A stretch of 64,000 nucleotides of DNA from Frankia umida (GCF_023242945.1 NZ_JALKFT010000003.1:62001-126000), one strand, 5' to 3'. Counted from the stretch's first letter, positions 39,944 to 48,889 are shown. A program made the numbers and translations. The notes: generated by a model not told the origin, from the letters alone.

Positions 39944-41794
39944 TCAGCCGAGCAGGGAGACGTCCCGTGCGGCCCCGGTCGAGGCGGAGGTGGCCATGGC
40001 CGCGTAGGCACGCAGCGCCGCGGAGACCGGCCGCTCCCGGCCCACCGGCCGGTAGCCACCGGCGGCTTCCTGCTCGGTTCGCCGCCGGGCCAGTTCCTCG
40101 CCCGACACGAGCAGTTCCAGACGCCGCGTCGGGATGTCGATCTCGATGATGTCGCCATCGCGAACCAGGGCGATCGTGCCGCCGTGCGCCGCCTCCGGCG
40201 AGACGTGCCCGATCGACAGGCCCGAACTCCCGCCGGAGAACCGCCCGTCCGTGATCAGCGCGCACTTCGGACCGAGGCCACGGCCCTTCAGGAACGCCGT
40301 CGGGTACAGCATCTCCTGCATGCCCGGACCGCCGCGGGGCCCCTCGTAGCGGACGATGATGACGTCACCGGCCTTGACCCGCTTGGTCAGGATCGCGTCG
40401 ACCGCGTCCTCCTGGCTTTCGACGACCAGGGCCGGGCCGCGGAACGTCCACTGACTTTCGTCGACCCCGGCGGTCTTCACCACGGCGCCGTCGACGGCGA
40501 GGTTGCCGAACAGCACCGCGAGGCCGCCCTCCGACGAATAGGCGTGCTCGACCGAACGGATGCAGCCGTTCTCGGCGTCGGTGTCGAGGGACTCCCAGCG
40601 GTTCGTCGAGCTGAACGGCTCGATCGTGCGCACCCCGCCGGGAGCGGCGTGGAACAGCTCGATCGCGTCCGGCGACGGATTCGCCCCGCGGATGTCCCAG
40701 CGGTCGAGGAACTCACGCAGGTTCGCCGCGTGCACCGAGTGGGTGCTCGGGTCGACCAGGCCGGCCCGGTCGAGTTCACCGAGGATGGCCGGGATTCCGC
40801 CGGCCCGGTGGACGTCCTCCATGTGGTAGAGCGTGGAGCTGGGGGCCACCTTGGACAGACACGGCACGCGCCGGGAGATCTCGTCGATGTCGGCGAGCGT
40901 GACACCGACACCGGCCTCGACCGCGGCGGCGAGCAGGTGCAGCACGGTGTTCGTCGACCCGCCCATCGCCACATCCACGGCGAAGGCGTTGCGGAACGCC
41001 GCCACGGACGCGATCGATCGCGGCAGGACAGCCTCGTCGTCCTTCTCGTAGTACCGCCGGGCCAGATCGACGATCACCCGGCCGGCCTCGAGGAACAGCT
41101 CGCGCCGCGCCGCCGACGTGGCCAGGGTCGACCCGTTGCCCGGCAGTGACAGTCCGATGGCCTCGGTCAGGCAGTTCATCGAGTTCGCGGTGAACATGCC
41201 CGAACACGAGCCGCAGGTCGGGCAGGCCGACCGCTCGATCGACGACAGGTCGTCGTCGGAGACATCCGGGCTGACCGCCGCCGACATCGCCGTGATCAGG
41301 TCGACCTTCGCCCGCGCCGTGCCCCCGGAGATCACCGCGTTGCCGGACTCCATCGCGCCGCCGGAGACGAACACCGTGGGAATGTTGAGCCGCATCGCCG
41401 CGAGCAGCATCCCAGGCGTGATCTTGTCGCAGTTGGAGATGCAGACCAGCGCGTCCGCGCAGTGCGCGTTCACCATGTACTCGACGCTGTCCGCGATCAG
41501 CTCCCGGGACGGCAGCGAGTACAGCATCCCGCCGTGCCCCATCGCGATTCCGTCGTCCACCGCGATCGTGTTGAACTCACGCGCCACCCCACCGGACTCC
41601 GCCACGGCGCCGGCCACCAGCTGACCGAGGTTGCGCAGGTGCACATGCCCCGGGACGAACTCGGTGAAGCTGTTCGCTACCGCGATGATCGGCTTACCGA
41701 AGTCGTCGTCGGTCATGCCGGTCGCCCGCCACAGGGCACGGGCACCAGCCATGTTCCGGCCGTGCGTGGTCGTTCGGGAACGCAGTGCAGGCAT
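39944..41794 (-). CDS. ilvD: IlvD, dihydroxy-acid dehydratase
   Basis: IlvD dehydrates dihydroxy-acids in valine, leucine and isoleucine synthesis using an Fe-S cluster. The start MPALRSRTTTHGRNMAGARA aligns with E. coli IlvD, and the resulting 616 residues equal its length. NCDKITPGM, ERSACPTCGSCSGMFTANSM and the end motif ITDGRFSGGSSGLSIGHVSP are diagnostic. The frame extends 59 codons upstream of 41794 but without family similarity. It is a single gene, away from other ilv genes in this window. Confidence 0.97.
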   Translation of the reverse strand: MPALRSRTTTHGRNMAGARALWRATGMTDDDFGKPIIAVANSFTEFVPGHVHLRNLGQLVAGAVAESGGVAREFNTIAVDDGIAMGHGGMLYSLPSRELIADSVEYMVNAHCADALVCISNCDKITPGMLLAAMRLNIPTVFVSGGAMESGNAVISGGTARAKVDLITAMSAAVSPDVSDDDLSSIERSACPTCGSCSGMFTANSMNCLTEAIGLSLPGNGSTLATSAARRELFLEAGRVIVDLARRYYEKDDEAVLPRSIASVAAFRNAFAVDVAMGGSTNTVLHLLAAAVEAGVGVTLADIDEISRRVPCLSKVAPSSTLYHMEDVHRAGGIPAILGELDRAGLVDPSTHSVHAANLREFLDRWDIRGANPSPDAIELFHAAPGGVRTIEPFSSTNRWESLDTDAENGCIRSVEHAYSSEGGLAVLFGNLAVDGAVVKTAGVDESQWTFRGPALVVESQEDAVDAILTKRVKAGDVIIVRYEGPRGGPGMQEMLYPTAFLKGRGLGPKCALITDGRFSGGSSGLSIGHVSPEAAHGGTIALVRDGDIIEIDIPTRRLELLVSGEELARRRTEQEAAGGYRPVGRERPVSAALRAYAAMATSASTGAARDVSLLG

Positions 41795-42115
41795 CTCGAC
41801 CTCGGGCATCACATCGGCAACGGGCATCACCCCGACCGACACCGACCAGGGCCGACAGCCACGGGCCACGGGCCACGTCGCGCAATGGTCCGGATCGGCC
41901 GCTGACGCGGTCATGGGTGATGACCCGACGGTACGCCACATGGCGGACGTGACGACGCGACCCGCCATCACGTTGCCGCACGCCCCTGACAGATCTTCCG
42001 GGACCAGCGATCCCGTTGGCCTGTTCCTGCGACGACCCGCGTGGACGGATCCTGCTCCGGACGGTCGCGGACGGATCCTGCTTCGGACCGGTTGCGGAGT
42101 AAGGCGGTGGCGGCG
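41795..42115. other. Intergenic region upstream of ilvD
   Basis: This 321-base gap between ilvD and the collagen-like gene shows no branched-chain leader peptide, attenuator or T-box that I can identify. Some or all of the upstream open codons of ilvD could be its 5' leader. Confidence 0.35.
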
Positions 42116-43177
42116 TCAGTCGTCCGGGTCCATCGGATCCGGCGGCGGCGTGCCACCAGCCCCGTCAGGAGGGGGAGCCGCGAAGGGATAGCCGGCGATC
42201 CGCCGTCCGGACCCGCGACCGTCGGCGGCCGGCCCGGGTCCGGCGCCGGGATCGCTCTGGCCGGCGGACGTTCCCTCATCCTTGCCGGGTTCGCGGCGCT
42301 CCCCGCTCGGGCCTCGAGACGAGGAACCGCCGGGTCGCCGCGGGTCGGGAGCGGCAGGCAGCGCATCAAAGTCGGGCAGAAAGTCCGGGATCTCCGGAAT
42401 CTCGTCGAGTGGCGGCAACTCCGGGGCCGGGTCGACGCCCGCCGGCCGGGATTCCCCGGACCCTGTGGACGCGTTCTCGTGCGTCTCCGAGCCGCCGCGA
42501 TCAGCAGCCCCTGCTCCATGCCCGGACGGCCGTCCCGCCCCGTCCGCCTGGCCGGGCGAGCCGGCCTGCCCCGGGGGCAGCGCCTGACCTGGGGGCACGG
42601 CCTGACCCGGAAAACCACCGGTCCCGGGCTGGCCTCCGTAACCTGGCTGGCCCGTGAATCCCGGTTGACCCGCCGGGTAGCCGGGATAACCCGGCGGCCC
42701 GCTCTGCCCCGGATAGCCAGGCTGACCCGGGAAGCCAGACTGACCCGGATAACCGGGCTGACCCGGGAAGCCAGACTGACCCGGATAGCCAGACTGACCT
42801 GCCGGGAAGCCGGGCTGACCAGGGAAGCCGGGCTGACCAGGATAGCCGACGGGCCCCGCCTGGCCGGGCTGCTGTGGTCCGGCGGCCTTGCGCTGATCGG
42901 AGGGCGGCCGACGCCGACGCCACTGGTCGCGGATCACCCAGACAAGCCCGAGCGAGGCGACCGTGCCGGCGAAGGGGCCCACCGAGTGAACGGCGAAGAT
43001 CTGGTAGATGCTCAGCAGGAAAGTGGCGGCATAGCCGGTGACGAAGAAGGCGAACGGCCGGATGCGGAACTCGCGAACACGGTCGCGCATCAGGATCGCC
43101 GGGAACAGCCAGATACCGAAACCGATGATCGCCGCCATCATCGGCGCGACGACCAGAAAGCCAAAGAAGTTCGCCAT
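42116..43177 (-). CDS. Membrane protein with collagen-like PGQ repeats
   Basis: The 353-residue protein has three N-terminal transmembrane helices (FFGFLVVAPMMAAIIGFGIW, then FAFFVTGYAATFLLSIYQIF and VGPFAGTVASLGLVWVI). A Gly-Pro-Gln/Tyr/Phe repeat region at about residues 100-205 is built from GYPGQ/GFPGQ units, and the acidic Pro-rich tail runs to the end. Topology suggests a small membrane anchor with a long disordered cytoplasmic tail. No catalytic motif is seen and the function is unknown. It is followed by the ABM gene upstream on the same strand (28-base gap). Confidence 0.8.
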   Translation of the reverse strand: MANFFGFLVVAPMMAAIIGFGIWLFPAILMRDRVREFRIRPFAFFVTGYAATFLLSIYQIFAVHSVGPFAGTVASLGLVWVIRDQWRRRRPPSDQRKAAGPQQPGQAGPVGYPGQPGFPGQPGFPAGQSGYPGQSGFPGQPGYPGQSGFPGQPGYPGQSGPPGYPGYPAGQPGFTGQPGYGGQPGTGGFPGQAVPPGQALPPGQAGSPGQADGAGRPSGHGAGAADRGGSETHENASTGSGESRPAGVDPAPELPPLDEIPEIPDFLPDFDALPAAPDPRRPGGSSSRGPSGERREPGKDEGTSAGQSDPGAGPGPAADGRGSGRRIAGYPFAAPPPDGAGGTPPPDPMDPDD

Positions 43178-43205
43178 GGTCAGGGGCCGGCCCGGTCAGC
43201 CGAGA

Positions 43206-43565
43206 TCAGGACGGATCCGGTCGGACGTCGGCGAAGTGCGCGACATCCGGCGGCGCGGCGAAGTACGGCCCGAGGGCCGCCCGCCACCGGACGAACGACT
43301 CGGACTCCCGAAAGTTCACCAGGTGCGCGTCGAGGGTGTCCCATTCGACGAGCAACACGAAGGTCGACGGCGACTCGACACCACGGGTCATCCGGGCGCC
43401 GCGGCAGCCGGAGGTGCCCAGCAGCTCGGACCGCACCTGCCCGAAGGCGACCTCGAAGGCCCGCTCGGTGCCAGGCCGGATCGCGAACCGGGCGACCTCG
43501 AGCACGGCCGACGTGGCCGGTGGCGGGGAGTCCTGCACGACCGCGCCGCTCGCGTCGTCACTCAC
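43206..43565 (-). CDS. ABM-fold (antibiotic biosynthesis monooxygenase-like) protein
   Basis: The 119-residue protein has the ABM pattern LEVARFAIRPGTERAFEVAF, RGVESPSTFVLLVEWDTLDA and HLVNFRESESFVRWRAAL. It is distinct from the one at 23990. It lies 28 bases upstream of the collagen-like membrane protein on the same strand and may be co-transcribed. Substrate unknown. Confidence 0.85.
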   Translation of the reverse strand: MSDDASGAVVQDSPPPATSAVLEVARFAIRPGTERAFEVAFGQVRSELLGTSGCRGARMTRGVESPSTFVLLVEWDTLDAHLVNFRESESFVRWRAALGPYFAAPPDVAHFADVRPDPS

Positions 43566-43757
43566 CTGGCATCTCCTCGCGTCCCACAGTCGGGCCGGTG
43601 GCCTGGCCGGCCACCCAGGTCATGGTGCGTCCAGTGTGTCACCGCGGCGGCGGCCGGTGGGCACCACGGCGGACATCCGGGCACAACCGGCAGCGACCCG
43701 ACCGGTGAGCCGGGCAGGCAGGCGCGACCGGAACCCGGCCGGGCCGGCGGGGCCGCG

Positions 43758-46346
43758 TCAGTTGGCCATGTCGACGAAGCGGGAGTAGTGCCCCTGGAAG
43801 GCGACGGTGACGGTGCCGGTCGGGCCGTTACGGTGCTTGGCGATGATCAGATCCGCTTCGCCGGCACGGGCGGATTCCTTCTCCACCGCGTCCTCCCGGT
43901 AGAGCAGGATGACCGCGTCGGCGTCCTGCTCGAGGCTGCCGGACTCGCGCAGGTCGGAGACCTGGGGGCGTTTGTCGGCGCGCTGCTCGGAGGCACGGTT
44001 GAGCTGCGAGATGGCGACGACCGGCACCTCGAGCTCCTTGGCCAGCAGCTTCAGTGACCGGGAGATCTCACTGACCTCCTGCTGGCGGCTTTCGACCTTC
44101 TTCGGCGACGACATGAGCTGCAGGTAGTCGAGGATGACCAGACGCAGATCGTTGCGCTGCTTGAGCCGGCGGGCCTTGGCGCGGATCTCCATCATCGTCA
44201 GGTGCGGGCTGTCGTCGATGAACAGCGGCGCCTCGGCCACCTCACCCATCCGACGGGCCAGGCGACCCCAGTCCTCCTCGGTGAGCCGACCGGTGCGGAT
44301 GTTCTGCAGCGACACCCGCGCCTCGGCGGAGAGCAGCCGCATGGTGATCTCCATGCGGCTCATCTCCAACGAGAAGATGACCGAGGTCATCCCGTTCTTG
44401 ATCGACGCCGCGCGGGCGAAATCGAGACCCAGAGTCGAGTTGTGCGTCGGAATACAGGCCTCACCTGCCAGGTAGAGATGCTCCGCGTTATCGACCTCGA
44501 CACAGCGGACCGGCGCTGACGGGATCGGCCGGACGGCTGTGATGTAGCGCAGCCCGACCCCCGGAAAATCGGTCGGCTGCAGCCGCTGTGCCTTGCGGGC
44601 CAGCCGAAAGACCTGGTCCTGAGGCGCAAAACTGATCGAATAACAGGTGGAACTCGCTTCCGAGCTACCCCGCACCCGCCTGGTCGAGATGGTGGCCCGG
44701 TATCCCAGCGAAAGGATGAGCTCACGGACATCTCGGGCAAGTCGCGCGCTGGTCGACGCGTACTGGGCAGTCGATCCGTTGGCTGACATGGTGCCGTCGG
44801 TGTCCAGCAGGCCGGCCAGAAGATCGCGCCGCTGCTGCTCTGAGGCCCGCAGGTAGGAAGCCGGAATGTGCTTGTTTCCCAGCACGCCCAACGAACGCAG
44901 CCGGGCCTGCACTGTTCCGCCCCGCGCATGGCAGGAGCGGCAACGCGGACCATAGCTTGTGATGCGCCCACCGCAGTCCACGCACGCACGAGGTGCCAGC
45001 GGCTCCGCGAGGAAGCGCAGTTTGCCACCGCAGGACTGGCCACAGGTGCGTACCTGCGGCATCGCGTTGCTGAAGGCACGGCCACACACCATGCACGTCC
45101 GCTCCTGCGGCGACGCTCGACGACGTTGCAGCCCGTATCGATACCTGGCCGTGGTGCTGGCTGGCACGTCATAACCACGCCGTTGGATCTCCGCGGGAAT
45201 CTCGGGATCCGCGGAGGTCAGCGTGGCCGCGGCGGACGTGTCATCACCGAGCCACGCCCCGAGCAGGTAGGGGTCCAGGGGGAGCTCGACAGCCGGCAGC
45301 TGAAAAGGACGGGCGTTGCGCACCGCGTGGTTGGCTCGACCATCCGCCGTCTGGCAACGGAGGGTGCGTGCGATCTCTTCCGTCGTGACCGGCCGGGTGA
45401 GAGTTCGGACCTGGCCGCCAGATCGATCCGCGATGACGCGACGGCGATCCGCCCTCGTCTCGGTGATCCACTGGTGCTGGGCGTCAGCCACGATCACGGA
45501 CCCGTCGGAGAACTCGACCTCGTAGCAGGGCCGGCCGTGCATCACCTCGGTGGCGGCCACAACCCGCGTTGGCCGGCCATCGGCGCCGATCAGCTGGTCA
45601 CCGACGGCCACGCGGCCCATCGTCGTCCAACCACTCGGCGTGGGTAGCGGTGTGTCAAGCGCCAACGCCTTGCCCACGGCCGGGCGGGCCGCGACGATCC
45701 ACAGCTGGCCGCCGTGCAGGCCGTTGGTGAGCTCGTCGAGGTCGGTGAAACCGGTCGGCACACCGGTGAGCGAGCCCTCGTGCCCCGCGATCGACTCGAT
45801 CTCCTCCAGGGCGGGGTTGAGCAGGTCGCCCAGCGGGAGATAGTCATCGTTCGTGCGCCGCTCGGTGACCTCGTAGACGGCGGCCTGGGCCCGGTCGACG
45901 ACATCGGTGACGTCGGGCGCGGCGCCGAAGGCGAGCTGCACGATGCGGGTGCCGGCCTCGGCGAGGCGGCGCAGGATCGCCTGCTCGCCGACGATGCGGG
46001 CGTAGTAACCGGCGTTCGCCGCGGTGGGCACGCTGGAGATCAGCGTGTGCAGATAACCCGGGCCGCCGACGCGCTCCAGCATGTCGCGGCGGCCGAGTTC
46101 GGCCGCCGCGCTGATCACGTCGGCCGGCTCGCCGCGGCCGTAGAGATCACCGATGACCTCGTAGATGAGGCCGTGCGCCGGGCGGTAGAAATCCGTCATC
46201 CGCAGGACCTCGACGACGTCGGCGATCGCGTCCTTCGACAGCAGCATGCCGCCGAGCACGCTCTGCTCGGCGGGGAGGTCGTGCGGCGGGGTCCGGTCGA
46301 ACTCCGCGGGACCGCCCGCGCCGCGCGAGATCTCGGTGACGCTCAC
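43758..46346 (-). CDS. dnaB: DnaB replicative helicase, interrupted by an intein
   Basis: DnaB unwinds DNA at the replication fork. The N-terminal domain (PHDLPAEQSVLGGMLLSKDA) and RecA-like domain (DEATNGLHGGQLWIVAARPAVGK in parts, FSLEMSRMEITMRLL, LVILDYLQLMSS, AISQLNRASEQRADKRPQVS, DLRESGSLEQDAD) are complete. The Walker A is split: AARPAVGK is followed by a 410-residue intein and then STLGLDFARA. GTG 46346 has a G-rich ribosome site; the precursor is 862 residues, mature helicase ~452. It is preceded by a LexA-type box and a DnaA-box cluster. Confidence 0.97.
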   Translation of the reverse strand: MSVTEISRGAGGPAEFDRTPPHDLPAEQSVLGGMLLSKDAIADVVEVLRMTDFYRPAHGLIYEVIGDLYGRGEPADVISAAAELGRRDMLERVGGPGYLHTLISSVPTAANAGYYARIVGEQAILRRLAEAGTRIVQLAFGAAPDVTDVVDRAQAAVYEVTERRTNDDYLPLGDLLNPALEEIESIAGHEGSLTGVPTGFTDLDELTNGLHGGQLWIVAARPAVGKALALDTPLPTPSGWTTMGRVAVGDQLIGADGRPTRVVAATEVMHGRPCYEVEFSDGSVIVADAQHQWITETRADRRRVIADRSGGQVRTLTRPVTTEEIARTLRCQTADGRANHAVRNARPFQLPAVELPLDPYLLGAWLGDDTSAAATLTSADPEIPAEIQRRGYDVPASTTARYRYGLQRRRASPQERTCMVCGRAFSNAMPQVRTCGQSCGGKLRFLAEPLAPRACVDCGGRITSYGPRCRSCHARGGTVQARLRSLGVLGNKHIPASYLRASEQQRRDLLAGLLDTDGTMSANGSTAQYASTSARLARDVRELILSLGYRATISTRRVRGSSEASSTCYSISFAPQDQVFRLARKAQRLQPTDFPGVGLRYITAVRPIPSAPVRCVEVDNAEHLYLAGEACIPTHNSTLGLDFARAASIKNGMTSVIFSLEMSRMEITMRLLSAEARVSLQNIRTGRLTEEDWGRLARRMGEVAEAPLFIDDSPHLTMMEIRAKARRLKQRNDLRLVILDYLQLMSSPKKVESRQQEVSEISRSLKLLAKELEVPVVAISQLNRASEQRADKRPQVSDLRESGSLEQDADAVILLYREDAVEKESARAGEADLIIAKHRNGPTGTVTVAFQGHYSRFVDMAN
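44439..45668 (-). other. DnaB intein with class 3 features and LAGLIDADG endonuclease
   Basis: The intein occupies precursor residues 227-636, inserted after Lys of Walker A GK|S. It starts with Ala, not Cys or Ser (ALALDTPLPTPSGW), and ends CIPTHN before Ser. It has Trp after the block B His (DAQHQWIT), Cys in block F (VRCVEVD) and Thr before the final His-Asn (PTHN): the WCT triplet of class 3 inteins. LAGLIDADG motifs LLGAWLGDD (about intein residue 134) and LLAGLLDTDG (about 280) flank two Cys-rich zinc-binding-like segments (CMVCG, CGQSCGG, CVDCGG, CRSCH). Host splicing would restore Walker A. Confidence 0.93.
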
Positions 46347-46404
46347 GAGGCCCCCCTCCCGAATCGACCGGGCCAGTCGGCTCCGATCTGACCGCACCCA
46401 TGTA

Positions 46405-46420
46405 TCGAACATATGTTCGT
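46405..46420. promoter_or_regulatory. LexA SOS box in front of dnaB
   Basis: TCGAACATATGTTCGT contains the perfect 14-base palindrome CGAACATATGTTCG, which matches the Gram-positive/actinobacterial LexA box (CGAAC-N4-GTTCG). It lies about 60 bases upstream of the dnaB GTG and within an AT-rich promoter-like stretch. LexA control of dnaB is inferred. Confidence 0.75.
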
Positions 46421-46506
46421 ATACTCTGGGGAGGTGGTCAACCTGGCACGCCGAGCGGTGTGCCAGGGCCTGACCCTACGGATCGCAGCCACCACCGCCA
46501 AAGAGT

Positions 46507-46863
46507 TATCCACAGGGCCTTGTGGATAAGATGTGGACAACGGGCCGGATCCTGGGGAGAAGCTCGGGACAGTTGGTGCGTAGCTGTGGACAACGATCCC
46601 CGCAAGGTGGCGGAAGTCCAGCTACACCGCGCACCTTCCGCGCCGGACATGTGGATAACAATCCATGGAAAAATTTTCGGGCGAGCGCGGCCCAAACGCC
46701 GCTGACCTCCCCGAACTCCCCGATCTTTTCCCGCAACGCGGAACTCCCCCGGGGCCGCACCGGCGCGGTGCGGCGACCCCGGGGGAGTTCGCTGGTGCCT
46801 GTGCGTCGGGCCCCCACGTGCGGGGGCCCGACGGCGAAACCGGTCACCGGGCCCTGTGGACAA
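46507..46863. other. Cluster of DnaA boxes between dnaB and rplI
   Basis: Six perfect DnaA-box nonamers are present: TTATCCACA at 46507, TGTGGATAA at 46522 and 46650, TGTGGACAA at 46533, 46585 and 46855 (the reverse complements of TTATCCACA and TTGTCCACA). Five share one orientation. The interval of about 535 bases between dnaB and rplI contains no gene. This is either a DnaA regulatory/titration site or part of an origin-like element. oriC itself is expected near dnaA, outside the window. Confidence 0.7.
46741..46833 (-). terminator. Two strong hairpins downstream of rplI
   Basis: GAACTCCCCCGGGG (46741-46754) pairs with CCCCGGGGGAGTTC (46777-46790), with an inner CCGCACC/GGTGCGG stem. A second stem CGTCGGGCCCCC (46804-46815) / GGGGGCCCGACG (46822-46833) lies next to it. 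They end the rpsF-ssb-rpsR-rplI operon (minus strand), but they also lie within the DnaA-box cluster. Confidence 0.7.
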
Positions 46864-46880
46864 CAGAGCCAGGCAGCCGG

Positions 46881-47330
46881 CTAGGAGGCCTTGCGGACCT
46901 GGACCTTCAGCGACGCGGTCACCTCGGGGTGCAGGTGCACCGAGACGGTGTGCGCGCCGAGGGTCTTGATCGGCGTGGTCAGGTCGACCCGACGACGGTC
47001 CAGCTCGGGGCCGCCGGCCGCGGTGACAGCCGCGACGACGTCGGCCGCCGTGACCGAACCGAACAACCGGCCTTCCTTGCCCGCCCGGGTGGTCAGCTCG
47101 ACCTTGAGCCCGCCGAGCTGGCCGGCGATCTCGTTGGCGTGGTCCAGGTCGCGGACCGCCCGAGCCGACCGGGCCCGCTTGATCTGCTCGACCTGGCGCT
47201 CCGCGCCCCGGGTCGCGAGGATCGCGTACTTGCGCGGCACCAGGAAGTTGCGCCCGTAGCCGTTCGCTACCTCGACGATGTCACCCGGGCTGCCGAGCCC
47301 GGGGACCTCCTGAGTCAGGATGAGCTTCAT
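46881..47330 (-). CDS. rplI: Ribosomal protein L9
   Basis: The 149-residue protein has the L9 signature MKLILTQEVPGLGSPGDIVE, then VANGYGRNFLVPRKYAILAT, and the long helix-to-C-domain layout typical of the family (EGRLFGSVTAADVVAAV). Length is normal. It ends the rpsF-ssb-rpsR-rplI operon, 11 bases after rpsR. Confidence 0.98.
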   Translation of the reverse strand: MKLILTQEVPGLGSPGDIVEVANGYGRNFLVPRKYAILATRGAERQVEQIKRARSARAVRDLDHANEIAGQLGGLKVELTTRAGKEGRLFGSVTAADVVAAVTAAGGPELDRRRVDLTTPIKTLGAHTVSVHLHPEVTASLKVQVRKAS

Positions 47331-47341
47331 CGAGGAACCCC

Positions 47342-47578
47342 CTACCGCGCCGAGGCGGTGTAGGGCAGCAGCGCCATCTCGCGGCTGTTCTTCACCGCGG
47401 TGGCGACGTCACGCTGGTGCTGGCTGCAGTTGCCGCTCACCCGACGCGCGCGGATCTTGCCTCGGTCGGAGATGTACTTACGCAGCAGCGACGTGTCCTT
47501 GAAGTCGATGTACTCGACCTTGTCCTTGCAGAACACGCAAACCTTCTTCTTGGGCTTGCGCACGGCCGCCTTGGCCAT
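47342..47578 (-). CDS. rpsR: Ribosomal protein S18
   Basis: The 78-residue protein starts at ATG 47578 (MAKAAVRKPKKKVCVFCKDK). It keeps a CxxC pair (CVFC) and a later Cys (SGNCSQHQRD), consistent with the zinc-binding type of S18. The core SLLRKYISDRGKIRARRVSG binds 16S rRNA. It lies 50 bases after ssb and 11 before rplI. Confidence 0.98.
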   Translation of the reverse strand: MAKAAVRKPKKKVCVFCKDKVEYIDFKDTSLLRKYISDRGKIRARRVSGNCSQHQRDVATAVKNSREMALLPYTASAR

Positions 47579-47628
47579 GGATGTGCTCCTACCTCGTTGT
47601 GCCGTCCTCGATGACGACGACCGCCCGC

Positions 47629-48213
47629 TCAAAACGGAGGCTCGTCTGAGTAGCCACCGGCCGGCTGCTGCGACCAGGGGTCATCGTTCGGTGCTCCACC
47701 GCTGCCGTAGCCGCTGTTGGAACCACCGCTGGACGGCACGGAAGCCGCGGCTGGCGCGTTGAAGCCGCCACCCGGGCCACCGGATCCGCTACCGGATCCG
47801 CCGCTGTAGCCACCATCGCCGTACCCGCCGCCACCGCCGCCGCCACCACGGGCGGCGCGGACGACCTTGGCGGTCGCGTAGCGCAGGCTCGGGCCGACCT
47901 CGTCGACGTCGAGTTCGATCACTGTGCGCTTCTCGCCCTCACGGGTCTCGAACGAACGCTGCTTGAGCCGACCGGACACGATGACCCGGGCGCCCTTCTG
48001 CAGCGACTCGGCGACGTTCTCCGCCGCCTGCCGCCAGACGGAGCAGCGCAGGAACAGCGCCTCCCCGTCCTTCCACTCGTTGGACTGACGGTCCAGCGTG
48101 CGCGGCGTGGAAGCGACGGTGAAGCTCGCCACCGCTGCGCCGTTCGGCGTGAACCGCAGTTCGGGGTCGCTGGTCAGATTTCCGACTACCGTGATGACAG
48201 TCTCACCGGCCAT
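47629..48213 (-). CDS. ssb: Single-stranded DNA-binding protein
   Basis: The 194-residue protein has the OB fold (VITVVGNLTSDPELRFTPNG, EALFLRCSVWRQAAENVAES, KGARVIVSGRLKQRSFETRE), a Gly-rich disordered linker (about residues 118-185) and the acidic tip DEPPF that recruits replication partners. ATG 48213 has GGGAGGG upstream and is preferred to a GTG at 48219. It belongs to the rpsF operon. Confidence 0.97.
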   Translation of the reverse strand: MAGETVITVVGNLTSDPELRFTPNGAAVASFTVASTPRTLDRQSNEWKDGEALFLRCSVWRQAAENVAESLQKGARVIVSGRLKQRSFETREGEKRTVIELDVDEVGPSLRYATAKVVRAARGGGGGGGGYGDGGYSGGSGSGSGGPGGGFNAPAAASVPSSGGSNSGYGSGGAPNDDPWSQQPAGGYSDEPPF

Positions 48214-48276
48214 GCCCACCCTCCCTGATGTCGATGGCCAGGGCGGACGGACGCGATGCCGTCGCCGTGGACCGGA

Positions 48277-48603
48277 TCATGCCGCCACTCGGCGGCTCTG
48301 GCGGGGCCGCTTCGGCTCGGGGAGCCGGATGACCTTCGTGCGCAGGACCGACTCGTTCAGCACGAGCTGCCGGTCGAGCTCGGCGACCACGGCCGGCTCG
48401 GCGTGCAGGTCGATGACCGCGTAGATGCCCTCGTGGCTCTTCGCGATCTCGTAGGCGAGCCGGCGGCGACCCCAGATGTCGACCTTCTCCACCACGCCGC
48501 CGCCCTGTCGGACGACACCGAGGTACTGGTCGAGGGACGGCGCGACGGTGCGTTCCTCGAGGTCTGCATCGAGGATGACCATCAGCTCGTAATGGCGTGC
48601 CAA
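48277..48603 (-). CDS. rpsF: Ribosomal protein S6
   Basis: The 108-residue protein has the S6 fold RHYELMVILDADLEERTVAP, GGGVVEKVDIWGRRRLAYEI, and KSHEGIYAVIDLHAEP. The natural start appears to be the TTG at 48603, which follows AGGAGG; the family Met-Ala-Arg-His pattern corresponds to Leu-Ala-Arg-His here. It is the first gene of the rpsF-ssb-rpsR-rplI operon. Confidence 0.96.
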   Translation of the reverse strand: MARHYELMVILDADLEERTVAPSLDQYLGVVRQGGGVVEKVDIWGRRRLAYEIAKSHEGIYAVIDLHAEPAVVAELDRQLVLNESVLRTKVIRLPEPKRPRQSRRVAA

Positions 48604-48889
48604 GGGTGAACCCACCTCCTGTGGACTCAGCGGCCACGGATCATCCGTGGCAGGAGGGACCGCGCTCCGGATCCGCATCGGCATGGACGAGCCGGACGCC
48701 CACGATCCACAGCGCGATCGCACGACCGGCACATCCGGACGACCAGCGGTACACGAGACCACCCGCATCAGCCCGTCAGCGGGCGCGATCGAGCGGAACT
48801 TGATCGCGCACATCGGGGTTGACCAGCGAACGGGCACATGCGCCAGGGCACGGCATGTCCTGGCGAGTCTACTCGATCGTGCCGACCGG

